From Bog-756 sp963701325 (GTDB lineage Bacteria; Actinomycetota; Acidimicrobiia; Acidimicrobiales; RAAP-2), in the NCBI GenBank assembly GCA_963701325.1, contig OY969604.1:2852001-2916000 (forward strand): a stretch of 64,000 nucleotides of DNA, in the 5' to 3' direction. Both the position numbers and the translations under genes were made by a program. The notes under the pieces were generated by a model. It was not told the DNA's origin. It searched no databases and saw nothing but the letters and a program-made list of their open reading frames with translations. This document shows, piece after piece, positions 1 through 8,287 of the stretch (positions within the stretch are counted from its first letter, which is position 1; the number at the start of each line of letters is the position of its first letter).

Positions 1-434
1 TCGGGACCGAGGACGACGCCGAGGGCGAGGGTCGCCAACGCCGCCAGGAAGACGCCGGGCAACTCTGCCGCTGTCGGCGCCCCGCCGCCGGTCTTGAACC
101 CTTCAGCCGGGTTGTGACCCGCATTGCCGGGGAGGAAGGTGATGGTGAGGCTGACCAGCACGCCCGCCACTGCGAGCAGCGGGAGCGGCCACCACACCGG
201 GGCGCCGTGGAAGCCCACCCCGTCCGGGATCGAGGTGAAGAACCAGTGCTGGAGCAGCGCCACCAGCTTGAGGAACCCGTAGGCCACGGCGGACACCGGG
301 ACGCCCACCAGCGCGGCCAGCACGAGGAGCTTGATGTAGGCCGCGGAGCGCAGCATGGCCATCGGGTCGGGAGGGGCGGTCGGCTCTCCGTCTGCTGCCG
401 GTTCTGCGGCTCCGGGTGTCCCCGGGTCACTCAT
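1..434 (-). CDS. ClC-family chloride channel/transporter, N-terminal part
   Basis: The gene is cut by the left window edge, so only about the first 144 residues are visible. A cytoplasmic Pro/Ala-rich stretch is followed by a hydrophobic helix (about residues 28-52) and a second one near residue 80. The motif GNAGHNPAEGF and the segment ELPGVFLAALATLALGVVLGP match the start of actinobacterial ClC voltage-gated chloride channel family proteins, where the next residues normally carry the ion-selectivity loop (beyond the edge). It would move chloride or related anions across the membrane. The ATG overlaps the stop of the 34-codon ORF in front of it (ATGAGTGA), so the two are probably translationally coupled. 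Confidence 0.7.
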   Translation of the reverse strand, partial: MSDPGTPGAAEPAADGEPTAPPDPMAMLRSAAYIKLLVLAALVGVPVSAVAYGFLKLVALLQHWFFTSIPDGVGFHGAPVWWPLPLLAVAGVLVSLTITFLPGNAGHNPAEGFKTGGGAPTAAELPGVFLAALATLALGVVLGP

Positions 435-531
435 CGTCGGGCCAGTCGTGCTCCATCCGCCGCTTCTTCACGTAGGCGACCACCAACACGATCGCCATTG
501 CCGCAAAGAGGATCGTCCCGATGTAGTACAT
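427..531 (-). CDS. 34-residue single-pass membrane peptide upstream of the ClC gene
   Basis: This short ORF begins MYYIGTILFAAMAIVLVV, one clear transmembrane helix, followed by a basic KKRR stretch and an acidic tail ending DWPDDE. An AAAGGA ribosome binding site lies 10 nt before the ATG, which is better than most starts here. Its stop overlaps the ATG of the ClC gene, suggesting co-translation and perhaps a small accessory subunit or a leader peptide. I do not recognise a family. The case rests on ribosome site, overlap and hydrophobic pattern only. Confidence 0.6.
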   Translation of the reverse strand: MYYIGTILFAAMAIVLVVAYVKKRRMEHDWPDDE

Positions 532-677
532 GCTATTTCTCGTCCTTTCCGCGGTCAGGCGATCCTATGCCGGTCGGCTGCCGACGCACGGTGACCGCTC
601 CGCCCGGGTAAATGCCGCAGCCTGGGACTTTCTGGCGGTAGTCTCGATCTCGTTCCCTACAAGGAGTGACGATCAGC

Positions 678-1071
678 ATGCTTGCCTACACCTATCCACT
701 GTTGAGCATCTTCTGGACGATGTTGGAGTTCTTCCTCTTCTTCCTCTGGATCTGGCTGCTCATCATCGTCTTTCTGGACGTCTTCCGGAGCCATGACCTC
801 GGTGGTTTTGCCAAGGCCCTGTGGGTGATCTTCCTGATCATCCTCCCGTTCCTGGGCGTCTTCATCTACCTCATCGCGCGGGGGCAAGATGCACGAGCGG
901 GCGGCAGAGCAGGCCCAACAGCAGCAGAAGGCTTTCGACGCCTATGTCAAGCAGGCGGCCGCGCCCTCGGGGAGTTCGGTCGACGACCTGGCCAAGCTGG
1001 CGGACCTCAAGTCCAAGGGCGTCCTCACCGACGCGGAGTTCGAGGCACAGAAGGCAAAACTCCTCGCCTGA
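678..1071 (+). pseudogene. PLDc_N / SHOCT small membrane protein, split by a one-base frameshift
   Basis: An AAGGAG site at 661-666 sets the start at ATG 678 (MLAYTYPLLSIFW). The first ~65 residues hold two hydrophobic helices with the pattern LLIIVFLDVFRSHDLGGFAK, typical of PLDc_N (phospholipase D-nuclease N-terminal) membrane proteins. The expected continuation, MHERAAEQAQQQQKAF and a C-terminal SHOCT motif (DDLAKLADLKSKGVLTDAEF), is present from 889 but in another frame. Removing one G from the GGGGG run near 877-881 rejoins both halves as LIARGKMHERA. This is either a real disabling mutation, slippage in a homopolymer, or an assembly error. Such proteins are usually intact and of unknown function. 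Confidence 0.7.
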
Positions 1072-1225
1072 CCGTACCCGTCCGGCTGCGTGCCGGATCG
1101 GGCATCCACACCCATGACCGGCAGGTGGTCGTCCCTGTGTGCAGTGCACGGGGGCGGCCATCGCCGCGTCCGATGCCGGTGCGACGATCCAGGTCCAGGG
1201 ACCGCCGCGACGGTACAGTGGCCGT

Positions 1226-2539
1226 GTGTCCCAGGATGATGCCGGCGAGCTCCCCCCCGAACGGGAGCACGACGAGCGACGAGAAGACTCCGGGTCCGTG
1301 GGGTTGGACGTGATCACGGACCAAGAGAGCGATGGCGCGACCAAGGTGAGGAACCGGCGCCGCTGGAAGATCGTTTCGTCGTGGATCCTCATCCTGCTCG
1401 CGTGCCTGCTGGCGGTGGTCTCAGTCCTCGTCGTCTGGACCAGGGACGAACTCCTCGACACCGACACCTTCGTGGCGACCGTCGCCCCACTGGGCCAGAA
1501 CCCGGCCATCCAGAACGCGGTGGCCACGAAGGTCAGCAACCAATTGGTCTCCCAGACCAACCTCGAGCAGCGGGTGAAGACCGCCCTGCCGCCGAGGGCC
1601 GGTTTCCTCGCGGAACCCCTGTCGGCGCAGGTCAAGAACGTCACCAACCAGCTCACCCTGAAGCTGGTCCAGACTCCCGCCTTCCAGAAGCTCTGGGTCG
1701 AGTCGGTCCGCCGCTCCCACGAACAGCTCGAGGCACTGCTGCTCGGGCAGAAGCAAGGATCCGTCAACTCGACCAACGGCGAGGTCACGGTGGACCTTGC
1801 CCAGGTGGAGGCCAGGGTCAAGAAACAACTCGATGCCCGCGGGATCACCGTGTTCAACAAGGTCCCGGTCAGCCGCGCCCCGACGCTGGTGCTCTTCCGG
1901 TCGACGCAGCTCCTCAAGATCCAGAAGCTGGTCAAGTTCCTGGACAAGCTCGCGGTGTACCTTCCCATCCTCACCCTGCTGTGCTTCGCCGGCGCCATCG
2001 TCCTCAGCGCTGACCGGCGCAAGGGAGTGGCCCGGGCCGCCGGCGGGCTCGCGCTCACCATGGCAGTCCTCCTCATCGGGGCCAATGTGGCCCGCAACCA
2101 GTTCCTCGGCTCCCTCCTGCCGTCCCAGCCCAAGGACGCCGCTGCCGCGGTCATCGACACGGTCAGCGCCAAGCTCCTCGACGGCATCCGCCTCATCCTG
2201 ATCGTGGCCGCCGTGGTCACCCTCATCGCGGTGATCGCAGGCAACTCGTCGCTACGCCGGTGGATGGGCAGCCGGAAGAGGCCCGGATGGATGACCGGTG
2301 GTCCGGTGCACGGGTTCGTCTCCGGCCACCGCAAGGGGATCCAGTGGGGGGTGCTCGCGCTGGGCCTCCTCGTGCTCGTGGTCTGGGACGAGCCGACCGC
2401 TCTGGTGGCGGTCATCGTGATGCTGGTGACCCTGGCCATCGTCGGACTGGTCGGACTGTTCGCCGGCCGGGGGCGCGGGAGGGATGACCGACCCGAGCCG
2501 GACGCGGGCCCCGGGCCGACCCCGGCCCTGTCGGGGTGA
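1226..2539 (+). CDS. Membrane protein of unknown function with a large external domain
   Basis: GTG 1226 is chosen because a TACAGT -10 box (1214-1219) ends 6 nt before it, as in leaderless actinobacterial genes; an in-frame GTG at 1310 (VITDQES) is possible. About 437 residues: a charged acidic N-terminus, a helix near residues 49-71, an outside segment of about 170 residues (PLGQNPAIQNAVATKV, then a Gln/Lys-rich part), and about five further helices between residues 240 and 415, with an acidic/proline tail. This layout is seen in uncharacterised actinobacterial integral membrane proteins; I cannot assign a function. It stands alone and converges on the permease downstream. Confidence 0.7.
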   Translation: MSQDDAGELPPEREHDERREDSGSVGLDVITDQESDGATKVRNRRRWKIVSSWILILLACLLAVVSVLVVWTRDELLDTDTFVATVAPLGQNPAIQNAVATKVSNQLVSQTNLEQRVKTALPPRAGFLAEPLSAQVKNVTNQLTLKLVQTPAFQKLWVESVRRSHEQLEALLLGQKQGSVNSTNGEVTVDLAQVEARVKKQLDARGITVFNKVPVSRAPTLVLFRSTQLLKIQKLVKFLDKLAVYLPILTLLCFAGAIVLSADRRKGVARAAGGLALTMAVLLIGANVARNQFLGSLLPSQPKDAAAAVIDTVSAKLLDGIRLILIVAAVVTLIAVIAGNSSLRRWMGSRKRPGWMTGGPVHGFVSGHRKGIQWGVLALGLLVLVVWDEPTALVAVIVMLVTLAIVGLVGLFAGRGRGRDDRPEPDAGPGPTPALSG

Positions 2540-2561
2540 GCCACCGAACCCCGACGACGGT

Positions 2562-4208
2562 CTAGACCTCTTGGTCTTCGTTGTCTTCCGCCGGCATGTC
2601 CAGGTAGTACCAACGCGAGATGGGCCGGTCGACATCTGACAGCCGGCCGTGCGCCAGGATGCCCAGACGAACGGCAAGGACGTAGACGGCGAGCGAGATC
2701 AGCGAGACGACCAGCGCGGATTCCCAGTCCGACAGCGTCGACGTTCCGCCTCCATACGAGGACAAGTAGCTCACGGTAGACATGGCGGCTGCATAGGGCA
2801 CGATCCACAACGCCGCCACCCACTCGAACCCCGTGTGACGGAAGCCAGGCTGGAACAGTGCCAGCAGGGTCACGATCAGCGCACCGAAGCCGAGGACCAG
2901 AAACAGCCGGGAGACCGTCCCCCATCCGACCCATATCAAGAGCAAGTTGGCGATCACAAATGCCAACGGTGCAGTGAGCCGTGCGAAGCGCAGGCGGTAC
3001 GGGCGGGGGAGGTCGGGTGCTGTCTGGCGGAGGACTGCCAGAGCGAGGGGGGTGGTGGCGTAGACGAGCACCGTGGCTGCAGTGATGAAGGACAAGAGTC
3101 CACCCCAGTCGGGCAGGAGGACGATGACCAACAGCTGGGTGAAGTAGCAAACGACCAGGCTTCGAAGCGGAACCTGTCGCCGACTGAGCCGTCCGAACCA
3201 ACTGGGCAGGTAGCCCTCGCGGGCAAGGGCGAATGGCAGGCGGGACGCCGTCGCGGAGAAGGTCATTCCCGATCCGGCCGGCGAGATGATGGCGTCCGCA
3301 TAGATCAGATACCCGATGCCGGTTGCGCCGATGACTCCTGCTAGTCCGGCGAGCGGACCGAACTCGCCGTTGAATCGGAGATGCTGCCAGCCATCAGTCA
3401 GGGTGCCGTGGGGTATCGCACCGATGAACGCGATCTGAACAACCAGGTAGATCGCGCCGGCGATCACCACGGATCCGATGACCGCCCACGGAACGCTGCG
3501 CTGAGGGTCCTTCGTCTCTCCTCCAAGCTCTACGGCCTGTTCGAAGCCAAGGAGCGCGAAGACAACTCCCCCGGTACTGACTGCCGCCAGCACGCCGTGG
3601 GCTCCGGTCGGGAAGAGCCCTCCGACTGCGAAGTTGCCAGGGGCAAAGCCGTGAGCGACGAACGCTCCTGCGACGACGACTGGGATCGCGATCTTCCACC
3701 AGACGACGACGGTGTTCGTCTCGCTCAGCCATCGCATTCCGGCCGCGTTCAACGCGGTGAAGCCAAGCAGAACGAACGCGGCGACGAGCTGTCCGAGGGG
3801 TGTGAGACGCACGACACCCGAGGATTGCGAGATGAGCGAAGGAGCGTAGTTGCCGACATACCGGAGCGCAGCCTCCGTCTCGATCGGGGGAACGCAGACG
3901 GCACTGATCCAAGCAAACCAACCTGAGAAGAAACCGGTGATTCGTCCAAAGCCGTACAGCGGGAACCGCGCCGTTCCTCCGTCGACTGGGAACATGGTCC
4001 CGAGCTCGGCGTGCACAAATGCCAACACCACGACAAGTGATGCACCGAGGATCCACGACGTCACCGCCCCACCACCGCCGGCAATCTGCGCCGCGTCAAA
4101 CGAGGAGAACAGCCATCCCGATCCGATGACCGCTCCGATGGAGACGAATACGAGAGCTCTGCGACCGAGGGAACGTCGAGGAGCATCTGAAGGGCTCACG
4201 GTCGGCAT
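2562..4208 (-). CDS. APC-superfamily amino acid permease
   Basis: A 548-residue polytopic membrane protein of the amino acid-polyamine-organocation family, expected to move an amino acid or related cation across the inner membrane. The first helix carries SIGAVIGSGWLFSS, the glycine-rich unwound segment that binds substrate in this family. Further motifs are GTARFPLYGFG and FALLGFEQAVELGGET, the latter the consensus near helix 6, where FxGFE is typical. About 12-14 helices can be counted. The substrate cannot be inferred. The gene is monocistronic and converges with the unknown membrane protein at 1226-2539. Confidence 0.85.
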   Translation of the reverse strand: MPTVSPSDAPRRSLGRRALVFVSIGAVIGSGWLFSSFDAAQIAGGGGAVTSWILGASLVVVLAFVHAELGTMFPVDGGTARFPLYGFGRITGFFSGWFAWISAVCVPPIETEAALRYVGNYAPSLISQSSGVVRLTPLGQLVAAFVLLGFTALNAAGMRWLSETNTVVVWWKIAIPVVVAGAFVAHGFAPGNFAVGGLFPTGAHGVLAAVSTGGVVFALLGFEQAVELGGETKDPQRSVPWAVIGSVVIAGAIYLVVQIAFIGAIPHGTLTDGWQHLRFNGEFGPLAGLAGVIGATGIGYLIYADAIISPAGSGMTFSATASRLPFALAREGYLPSWFGRLSRRQVPLRSLVVCYFTQLLVIVLLPDWGGLLSFITAATVLVYATTPLALAVLRQTAPDLPRPYRLRFARLTAPLAFVIANLLLIWVGWGTVSRLFLVLGFGALIVTLLALFQPGFRHTGFEWVAALWIVPYAAAMSTVSYLSSYGGGTSTLSDWESALVVSLISLAVYVLAVRLGILAHGRLSDVDRPISRWYYLDMPAEDNEDQEV

Positions 4209-4388
4209 TCTGCTACGGAAGCGTCGAGGAGATGCGCTCCACCTGGTGATCGTCGGACGAGTGGGCTCGGGACCAACTGGTCTCGGACCTCAGACCCATC
4301 CGGATGCACCCAATGGAGCGCTCTCTGACCCCGGCAACGCGCAGCTCCTCTCCGAAGAAACGACCCGGCTCAGCGAGAACTCAGGTTC

Positions 4389-4520
4389 CGGCAGGGAAGC
4401 ACCAGGTCCGGATGGCGTTCGCTTACGATGGCGGTGGCCTGGCCGAAGGGGGACCACAGTGCTCTTCATCGATGGCAAGAAGGTCGGTGAGGGACGGGTC
4501 GAGCTGCAGATCGGCGATGA
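4389..4520 (+). pseudogene. Relic of an arylsulfatase C-terminus
   Basis: This stretch lies in the 447-bp gap between the permease and cydD, which has no intact gene. One frame reads KHQVRMAFAYDGGGLAEGG and a second frame continues TTVLFIDGKKVGEGRVE. Joined, these match the conserved C-terminal part of bacterial arylsulfatases (VRMEFAYDGGGLGKGG..TLYVDGKKVGEGRV, from memory of the family). The switch lies in the G run near 4447-4452. Nothing upstream encodes the catalytic C/S-x-P-x-R domain, so this is a decayed fragment. A formylglycine-generating enzyme, which activates such sulfatases, is encoded 6 kb away. Confidence 0.6.
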
Positions 4521-4655
4521 CAGCAATGACCATCTGATTTCCCCTGAAGAGCTCATGCGGGTGGCGACGGCCATCCGACAGGGAACCGGCTTGACTGCGC
4601 CTAGCACGAGCATGCATTGCGCCCGACCGTTGGCACCTACAGGGAGCGAGCATCA

Positions 4656-6422
4656 TTGACCCCCGCTCAGCGAACAGAGGACCAGAACGTCGTGCGGGAT
4701 GACACCCCAAGGGGGGGACAACGGACCGGGCCGTCGGGAGCCGTTGTTCGCCGCCGATCCGGTCCCATCGATCCGCGCCTTCTGCACTACACGCGGGGGA
4801 CCCGGCGGTACCTGGTGTTGACCGTCCTCCTGGGCGGATTGACGGCCGCCCTGGTGGTGGCCCAGTCGTGGCTCATCGCCAACACGATTGCCGACGTCGT
4901 CGTCCACCATCGAGCCCTCGGAGATGTCCGCCCGTTGTTGGTGACGCTGGCAATGGTCATCCTCGGTCGCTCGCTGCTGGCCTGGCTCGGGGAACGCACC
5001 GCCCAGCGCGCCTCGGCATCGGCCAAATCGGACCTGCGCACCGCCCTCGTGGAGCGGATCACCCAACTCGGCCCGGCCGGTATCGACGGTGAACGCTCCG
5101 GCAGTCTGGTGACCCTCGCCACCAGTGGAATCGACGCCCTCGACAGCTATTTCTCCCGGTACCTCCCGCAACTGTTTCTGGCCGTGATCGTCCCGGTCAC
5201 CGTCATCATCGTGGTGCTGGGGGCCGACTGGATCACTGCGGTGATCATCGCTGTCACCGTTCCGCTGATCCCGCTGTTCATGGCACTCGTGGGGGCCTCG
5301 ACCAAGGCTCGCATGCAACGCCAGGCCCGCCTCCTCCACCGCCTTGCCGGCCACTTCCTCGACGTGGTGGCCGGGCTCCCCACCCTCAAAGCCTTCGGTC
5401 GGGCGAAGGTCCAGGTGGTGGCGGTCCGTGACATCACCAATCGCTATCGGACGGCGACCATGGCCACCTTGAAGGTCGCGTTCCTCTCGTCCCTCATCCT
5501 CGAACTGCTGGCCACCTTCTCAGTGGCACTGGTCGCCGTGGCTGTCGGACTCCGCCTCCTCGGCGGCCATCTGAGCCTGGCCACAGCCCTGTTCGTTCTG
5601 GTTCTGGCCCCCGAGGCGTACCTTCCCCTCCGTCTCCTCGGTACCAACTATCACGCCAGCGCCGAGGGGATGAAGGCGGCCGAGGATGTGTTCTGCATCC
5701 TCGAGCGGCCGGTACCGGCTCGCGGGCGCCGTTCGGATGTGCCCGATCCGGCCGTGTCCTCGCTCCAGGTCGACCGACTCGAGGTCTGCTACACCGGCCG
5801 CAGCCTTCCGGCTCTCGGCGGCGTCTCTCTCGCCGTCGAACCAGGGGAAGTGGTGGCCGTCGCGGGCCCCAGCGGCTGCGGCAAGTCCAGTCTGCTCGGC
5901 GTATTGCTCGGCCTGGTGCCCGTCTCCAACGGCTCGGTCACGGTCGGCGGGATCGATCTTGCCGACATGGATCCCGATGCATGGAGGTCCCGCGTGGCCT
6001 GGGTCCCGCAACGCCCGCACCTCTTTTCCCGGTCGATCGCCGACAACGTGCGCCTCGGCCGACCCGACGCCACCGATCACCAGGTTCGGTCCGCCGTGAG
6101 CGACGCGGGGCTCGACGATGTGGTGGCTCGGCTTCCCGGTGGCCTTGCGACCGTCCTGGGTACCGACGGCGCCGGGCTGTCCGCAGGGGAGCGGCAGCGG
6201 GTGGCCCTCGCTCGGGCGTTCGTCCGTGATGCCCCGCTCCTGCTCCTCGACGAACCCACCGCCAATCTCGACGGTCGCACAGAGGAGGGTGTGCTGGCCG
6301 CCGTCCGACGCCTGATCGTCGGTCGCACGGTGGTGATCGTGGCCCACCGGCCTTCCCTTCTGGCCCTGAGCGACCGTGTCGTTCGGTTGGAATCGCCCAT
6401 CGCCACGGCGGTGGCCCCGTGA
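4656..6422 (+). CDS. cydD: Thiol reductant ABC exporter subunit CydD
   Basis: Half of the heterodimeric CydDC ABC exporter, which moves thiols (glutathione/cysteine in E. coli) to the outer face and is needed to assemble cytochrome bd. Residues ~45-330 form the six-helix membrane domain; the C-terminal ATPase has Walker A GPSGCGKSS (about residue 403), the signature LSAGERQRVALARAF (about 507) and Walker B LLLLDEPTANLD. TTG 4656 is preferred because AGGGAG lies 9 nt upstream (4641-4646); GTG 4692 is an alternative. It overlaps cydC by 4 nt (GTGA) in the cydDCAB operon. Confidence 0.9.
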   Translation: MTPAQRTEDQNVVRDDTPRGGQRTGPSGAVVRRRSGPIDPRLLHYTRGTRRYLVLTVLLGGLTAALVVAQSWLIANTIADVVVHHRALGDVRPLLVTLAMVILGRSLLAWLGERTAQRASASAKSDLRTALVERITQLGPAGIDGERSGSLVTLATSGIDALDSYFSRYLPQLFLAVIVPVTVIIVVLGADWITAVIIAVTVPLIPLFMALVGASTKARMQRQARLLHRLAGHFLDVVAGLPTLKAFGRAKVQVVAVRDITNRYRTATMATLKVAFLSSLILELLATFSVALVAVAVGLRLLGGHLSLATALFVLVLAPEAYLPLRLLGTNYHASAEGMKAAEDVFCILERPVPARGRRSDVPDPAVSSLQVDRLEVCYTGRSLPALGGVSLAVEPGEVVAVAGPSGCGKSSLLGVLLGLVPVSNGSVTVGGIDLADMDPDAWRSRVAWVPQRPHLFSRSIADNVRLGRPDATDHQVRSAVSDAGLDDVVARLPGGLATVLGTDGAGLSAGERQRVALARAFVRDAPLLLLDEPTANLDGRTEEGVLAAVRRLIVGRTVVIVAHRPSLLALSDRVVRLESPIATAVAP

Positions 6423-8287
6423 CCCTCTCCTCCGCCCAACGAGAGAGCTCGGGCGAGCTCGCCCCGGTGGGTCGGACCCTGGCCATGGCCAGACCGGCAT
6501 CCGGCCGCCTGGTGCTCGCCACGCTCCTCGGCGCAGGCGCCATCGCCGCCGACATCGGACTCATCGGCACCGCGGCCTGGCTGATCTCCAAGGCGGCCCA
6601 GCACCCCAACGAGTCCGCCCTTGCGGTGGCCATCGTGGCCGTCCAGTTCTTCGGACTGTCCCGCGGGTTCCTCCGGTACGAGGAGCGTCTCGTCGGACAT
6701 GACGCCGCCTTTCGACTGCTCGCCGACCTGCGGGTCAGGATCTACGGGCGGCTCGAACGTCTGGCCCCTTCCGGCCTGCCCTCGTTCCGGCGCGGCGACA
6801 TGCTGGCCCGGATGGTCCAGGATGTCGACTCGCTCCAGGATCTGGTCCTCCGGGTGATCCCCCCCTTCGGCATCGCGCTGGTGGTGGGCGCCTCGACCGT
6901 CGTCCTCCTCTGGTGGATGTTGCCGGCCGCCGCCGTGATCCTGGCCGTGTGCCTGATGCTCGCGGCCACCGTCGTCCCATCGGTCACCGGCCTGCTGGCG
7001 AGGCGTCGCGAGTCACGGTTTGCCGCCGTGCGTGGCGAGCTGGCGGCGACCATGGTGGACCTCACCGAGGGCGCAGCGGAGCTCATCGCCTTCGGGGCTG
7101 TCGACGCTCATGTGCGGACGATACGGGATCAGGACGCCGAACTGACGGCGATCGCGTCGACGTCGGCAGGGACGGCAGGCATCGGGCTGGCGCTGACCAC
7201 CCTCCTCGCCGGACTGGCCTGCTGGGGCTGCCTCATGGTCGGCATCCCCGCGGTGTTGTCGGGCCGGCTCGGGGCGACGGAGTTGGCCGTCATCACCCTT
7301 GTCCCCTTGGCCGCCTTCGAGCTCGTCGTCGGACTTCCGGTTGCCACCCAAGCCCTACAGCGGGTGCGACAGGCGACGGCGCGGGTAGTCGACGTACTCG
7401 ACGCTCCGGCACCAGTCCCTGACCCCGAGCTGGCCGTCCGTCTGCCCGAGTCGCCCTACGATCTCGAGGTCCGATCGATGTGGGCCGGCTACCCGGGTTC
7501 ACCGGTCCCTGCTCTTCGAGGCATCGACCTCTCGCTTCCCGCTGGGCGGCGGGTCGCCGTCGTGGGGCCGAGTGGAGCGGGCAAGTCGACCGTGGCCGCG
7601 GTGCTGGTCGGGTTTCTCGGCTGCCGTGCCGGCTCCGTCACGCTGTCCGGCACGCCGATCGAGCGGTTGTCCGGCGACGACCTCCGCACGGTGGTCGGCC
7701 TGGTCGGCCAGGACGCCTACCTGTTCGACACCACGGTGGCGGACAACCTGAGGGTCGGCCGACGCGACGCCACGGACGACGAGCTGCGACACGTGCTCGA
7801 CCGGGTCGGGCTGACTGCCTGGCTCGACGATCTGCCTCGGCGCCTTGCCACCGAGGTGGGCAACCACGGGGCCCGCCTCTCCGGCGGCCAGCGGCAGCGG
7901 ATCGCCGTGGCCCGCGCGCTCCTGGCCGATTGCCCGGTGCTCGTGCTCGACGAGCCGGCCGAGCACCTCGATCCTGGGGCGGCCGATGCCCTCACGGCCG
8001 ATCTCCTCGACGCGACCAACGGACACTCGCTGCTCCTGATCACCCATCGCCTGGCCGGGCTCGAGTGCGTCGACGAGATCCTCGTCATGGAGTCCGGCCG
8101 GGTCAGCGAGCGGGGGACCCACGACGCCCTGCTCGGCCGGGCCGGGCGCTACGCCGACCTCTGGTGGGAGGAGATGAGGACCGAGCGCTGTCCCCGATCG
8201 CCCGAAGGACCGATCCAGTACCGCCAACCGCAGCTGAAGGCTGCCGACCACCAGGCCGCCCTGAAGGACGGGAGCTCCACTCGATGA
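6419..8287 (+). CDS. cydC: Thiol reductant ABC exporter subunit CydC
   Basis: The partner of CydD, 622 residues. The membrane domain (about residues 20-310) is followed by an ATPase domain with Walker A GPSGAGKSTVAAVL (about 383), signature LSGGQRQRIAVARAL (about 487) and Walker B VLVLDEPAEHLD. CydDC exports reductant required for heme insertion and maturation of the bd oxidase encoded next to it. The GTG start overlaps the cydD stop and the cydA ATG overlaps its stop, so the three are translated in a coupled row. It ends in a ~40-residue tail after the ATPase domain (RTERCPRSPEGP...), probably not essential to the fold. Confidence 0.9.
   Translation: MTLSSAQRESSGELAPVGRTLAMARPASGRLVLATLLGAGAIAADIGLIGTAAWLISKAAQHPNESALAVAIVAVQFFGLSRGFLRYEERLVGHDAAFRLLADLRVRIYGRLERLAPSGLPSFRRGDMLARMVQDVDSLQDLVLRVIPPFGIALVVGASTVVLLWWMLPAAAVILAVCLMLAATVVPSVTGLLARRRESRFAAVRGELAATMVDLTEGAAELIAFGAVDAHVRTIRDQDAELTAIASTSAGTAGIGLALTTLLAGLACWGCLMVGIPAVLSGRLGATELAVITLVPLAAFELVVGLPVATQALQRVRQATARVVDVLDAPAPVPDPELAVRLPESPYDLEVRSMWAGYPGSPVPALRGIDLSLPAGRRVAVVGPSGAGKSTVAAVLVGFLGCRAGSVTLSGTPIERLSGDDLRTVVGLVGQDAYLFDTTVADNLRVGRRDATDDELRHVLDRVGLTAWLDDLPRRLATEVGNHGARLSGGQRQRIAVARALLADCPVLVLDEPAEHLDPGAADALTADLLDATNGHSLLLITHRLAGLECVDEILVMESGRVSERGTHDALLGRAGRYADLWWEEMRTERCPRSPEGPIQYRQPQLKAADHQAALKDGSSTR

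Noticed and set aside
4209..4388. A gene or riboswitch in the permease-cydD gap
   Set aside because: Short frames lack coding character and ribosome sites; I see no riboswitch-like fold. Only the arylsulfatase relic further on is supported.
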